A stretch of 64,000 nt of DNA from JAQBQB01 sp963757185 (GTDB lineage: Bacteria > Gemmatimonadota > Gemmatimonadetes > Gemmatimonadales > Gemmatimonadaceae). The stretch spans positions 310,001-374,000 of the forward strand of contig CAVWQI010000010.1 of assembly GCA_963757185.1 (NCBI GenBank), in the 5' to 3' direction. The notes beneath the pieces are model-generated. The model ran no database searches, was not told where the DNA came from, and was given only the letters and a program-made list of their open reading frames with translations. The translations under genes were made by a program, and so were the position numbers. Positions 62,488 to 64,000 of the stretch are shown in pieces; position 1 is the stretch's first letter, and each line of letters starts with the position of its first letter.

Positions 62488-63852
62488 TCATGGCAGCGGG
62501 AACTGCCCCTGCACGCCCGAGATAAGCGTCGCGCCGGTGATGTTGGTATTCGCGAACCGCTCGACGTCCGGCAGCGGCAGGCAAACCGTGTGGGCGTAGG
62601 TACCGCCGGAGCGGTAGGTGGTGCCGGCAACGGGGTTGAGCGGCAGGTTGAACCGTTCGATGTCGAACGCGCGGAAACCTTCGACGAACAACACGCGCTG
62701 CCGCTCACCGACGATCAGGTTCGTGATCGAGGCGGCGTCGGTCGGGCCTGTGTAGGCCTTGAGGTTCACCGCGGCGCGCAGGGCGTTGATGATGCTCACC
62801 GCTTGGGCACCTCCTTGCGCCTCGGCCAGAATCAACTGGGCCTCTTCGTACCGCGCGATCGGCTGAGGAATGGCTTCGGCCGCCGCCGCTGTCGCGGCGT
62901 TGAACTTGTTGGGGATGACGATCTGCGATTTGCCGTCGGCGGGTTTGACGGCGGCAAGAAGCGTCGTCGCCGAGCGCGGATCGACGTCGCCGTTCTCGGT
63001 CGTCAGGTTGCGCGTCATCACCTCGACGGTCGTGCCGCCGCCCAGTGAGATGATGTTGTAGACGTGGTTGAAGCGACGCGACGTCGTCGCGTCGTTCGCC
63101 GCGTTGAAGACGAATCCCTTGGGAACGAGCTGGGCGTCGGCGATCGCGCCTGGCAGGTTGTGCTGAAAGAGACGCACGCGCGCGCGGCCGGCGTACGCCG
63201 CGTTGAGCATCGTCGTCTGGTTGGATGCCGTCGCCGCCGCGATCGCGTCGGTGAATCGCTTCTCGGCGAGCGCGAACATTCCCTTCTGATCGACGGCAGG
63301 TCCGAGGTCGAACGCGGCCTGGCACATCGCCATTCCCATCGTCGCGTACGAGAAACCGGCATAGACGTCGGCCTCGGCGAGGAGCGTTTGGCGTCCGCCC
63401 GCGACCTGCGCGTCGGTCCAGCCGTTCAGCTTGTCGATCGCCTGATCCGCCTCGTAGCGGGCGGTGGACATCGGCGTGTAGAGCCCTTCGGACGCGGTGC
63501 AGCCGCCCGTTCCGTAGGAACCGGACGTGAAGCCGTCGTCGCGGCGATCGAGCTGAAAGTTGGCGGCCGTAATCGTCGCGTCTTGCAGCTCGTCCGTCGC
63601 GATGCCTTCGGTCGTGACGAAGCCGCCGAAGGCGCACTCGAAGTCGCCGATCGCGCTGTTGACCATCAGCGTGGCGTTCGCTGGATCGTTGAACACGGTC
63701 GCGGGCACGCTGTTGGGTGCTTGTACCGTCAGCAGCCGCGTGGTGTCACAGCCAGCGACCGCCCCCAGCGCGAGAGCGCCGACCACGATCGCAACGCCGA
63801 TCCGCCCCGAGCTCTTCTTGGTGGATTGAATGAGATGTCTCATGGGAATCAT
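62488..63852 (-). CDS. RagB/SusD-family nutrient-uptake lipoprotein
   Basis: A 454-residue outer-membrane lipoprotein. The signal peptide (IGVAIVVGALALGAVAGC) ends in a lipobox. Helical TPR-like repeats follow (LLAEADVYAGFSYATMGMAMC, AQLILAEAQGG), and the C-terminal RagB/SusD signature is VGERQRVLFVEGFRAFDIERF. It captures a polymer or oligomer and hands it to its SusC barrel. It begins three bases after the SusC stop (TAATAGATG), so the two are translationally linked. The substrate is unknown; no glycosidase gene lies in the visible part. Confidence 0.93.
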   Translation of the reverse strand: MIPMRHLIQSTKKSSGRIGVAIVVGALALGAVAGCDTTRLLTVQAPNSVPATVFNDPANATLMVNSAIGDFECAFGGFVTTEGIATDELQDATITAANFQLDRRDDGFTSGSYGTGGCTASEGLYTPMSTARYEADQAIDKLNGWTDAQVAGGRQTLLAEADVYAGFSYATMGMAMCQAAFDLGPAVDQKGMFALAEKRFTDAIAAATASNQTTMLNAAYAGRARVRLFQHNLPGAIADAQLVPKGFVFNAANDATTSRRFNHVYNIISLGGGTTVEVMTRNLTTENGDVDPRSATTLLAAVKPADGKSQIVIPNKFNAATAAAAEAIPQPIARYEEAQLILAEAQGGAQAVSIINALRAAVNLKAYTGPTDAASITNLIVGERQRVLFVEGFRAFDIERFNLPLNPVAGTTYRSGGTYAHTVCLPLPDVERFANTNITGATLISGVQGQFPLP

Positions 63853-63855
63853 CTA

Positions 63856-64000
63856 TTAGTAGGCGAGGCGGAAGGTCACGAGGAACTGGGCGAGCTGCGG
63901 GAACTCGGACTGGTCGAGGGCGTTGCCGCTGTTCGACCCGGTGCCGTTCGACGCCGCCAGGCTGCTCTCGGGATCGAGTCCCGTGTAACGGGTCCACGTG
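63856..64000 (-). CDS. SusC/RagA-family TonB-linked receptor, C-terminal fragment
   Basis: The last 47 codons of a gene that runs in from beyond the right window edge. The reading TWTRYTGLDPESS, then FPQLAQFLVTFRLAY before the stop, is the typical end of SusC-like barrels, with the final aromatic residue. It is directly upstream of the SusD gene on the same strand. Confidence 0.85.
   Translation of the reverse strand, partial: TWTRYTGLDPESSLAASNGTGSNSGNALDQSEFPQLAQFLVTFRLAY

Overview
The window is high-GC DNA with densely packed genes and looks like a chromosome segment of a Gemmatimonadota (Gemmatimonas/Gemmatirosa-like) bacterium. The grounds are four very large duplicated MacB/FtsX-type permeases (ADOP family) without ATPase genes, three of them behind PadR regulators; a SusC/SusD pair in GC-rich DNA; two S9 peptidases; and an abundance of serine/threonine kinase, TPR and beta-propeller proteins. 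An acidobacterium is the main alternative. No rRNA, tRNA, CRISPR array, phage or insertion sequence was recognised.

Layout: 1-3008 (minus) is a chained pyrimidine operon, pyrR-pyrB-pyrC, running into a class II aldolase cut by the window edge. 3.1-12 kb has a secreted beta-propeller, an orphan ADOP permease, a class C beta-lactamase-like hydrolase, a DUF4159 protein with an unrecognised partner, and small exported proteins. 12-37 kb holds three PadR-ADOP pairs, an SDR, two S9 peptidases, a YVTN propeller lipoprotein-like protein, a membrane redox-like cluster (CopD-like, four-His membrane protein, Rieske), an orphan histidine kinase, an Ig-like lipoprotein, an F420/NADP-reductase-like protein, an HExxH lipoprotein and an L,D-transpeptidase. 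37-42 kb has small proteins, a second F420/NADP-reductase-like protein and a TonB-dependent receptor.

42.0-47.2 kb (minus) is the most unusual locus: a tight three-gene operon of a small unknown protein, a DyP-type peroxidase, and a 1068-residue fusion of an alpha/beta-hydrolase to a cytochrome P450 whose I-helix lacks the usual acidic residue. No ferredoxin or reductase gene is present. A peroxide-driven lipid or oxylipin-like chemistry is a reasonable hypothesis. It is divergent from a soluble-adenylyl-cyclase-like protein (two cyclase domains, ATPase, TPR), followed by a Ser/Thr kinase-TPR protein.

56.8-60.5 kb (plus) is an arsenic operon: unknown helical protein, ArsR, ArsM, thioredoxin-type ArsC, a calcineurin-like phosphoesterase and an AqpS-like aquaglyceroporin, with no ArsB/Acr3 pump. 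The end of the window has a Crp-family regulator, a membrane-protein gene broken by a -1 frameshift at a T-run, and a SusD/SusC pair.

Non-coding structure is notable. A dispersed intergenic array with an exact 16-nt period (9-nt core plus 7-nt variable spacer), arranged in two inverted arms, occurs around 11.8-12.0 kb and 18.65-18.88 kb, with a short copy at 55.86 kb. There is also a similar two-arm 8-nt array at 36.2 kb, a pair of palindromes 52 bp apart before one PadR gene, a 21-bp perfect hairpin, and a possible structured RNA ending in an intrinsic terminator near 37.2-37.36 kb.
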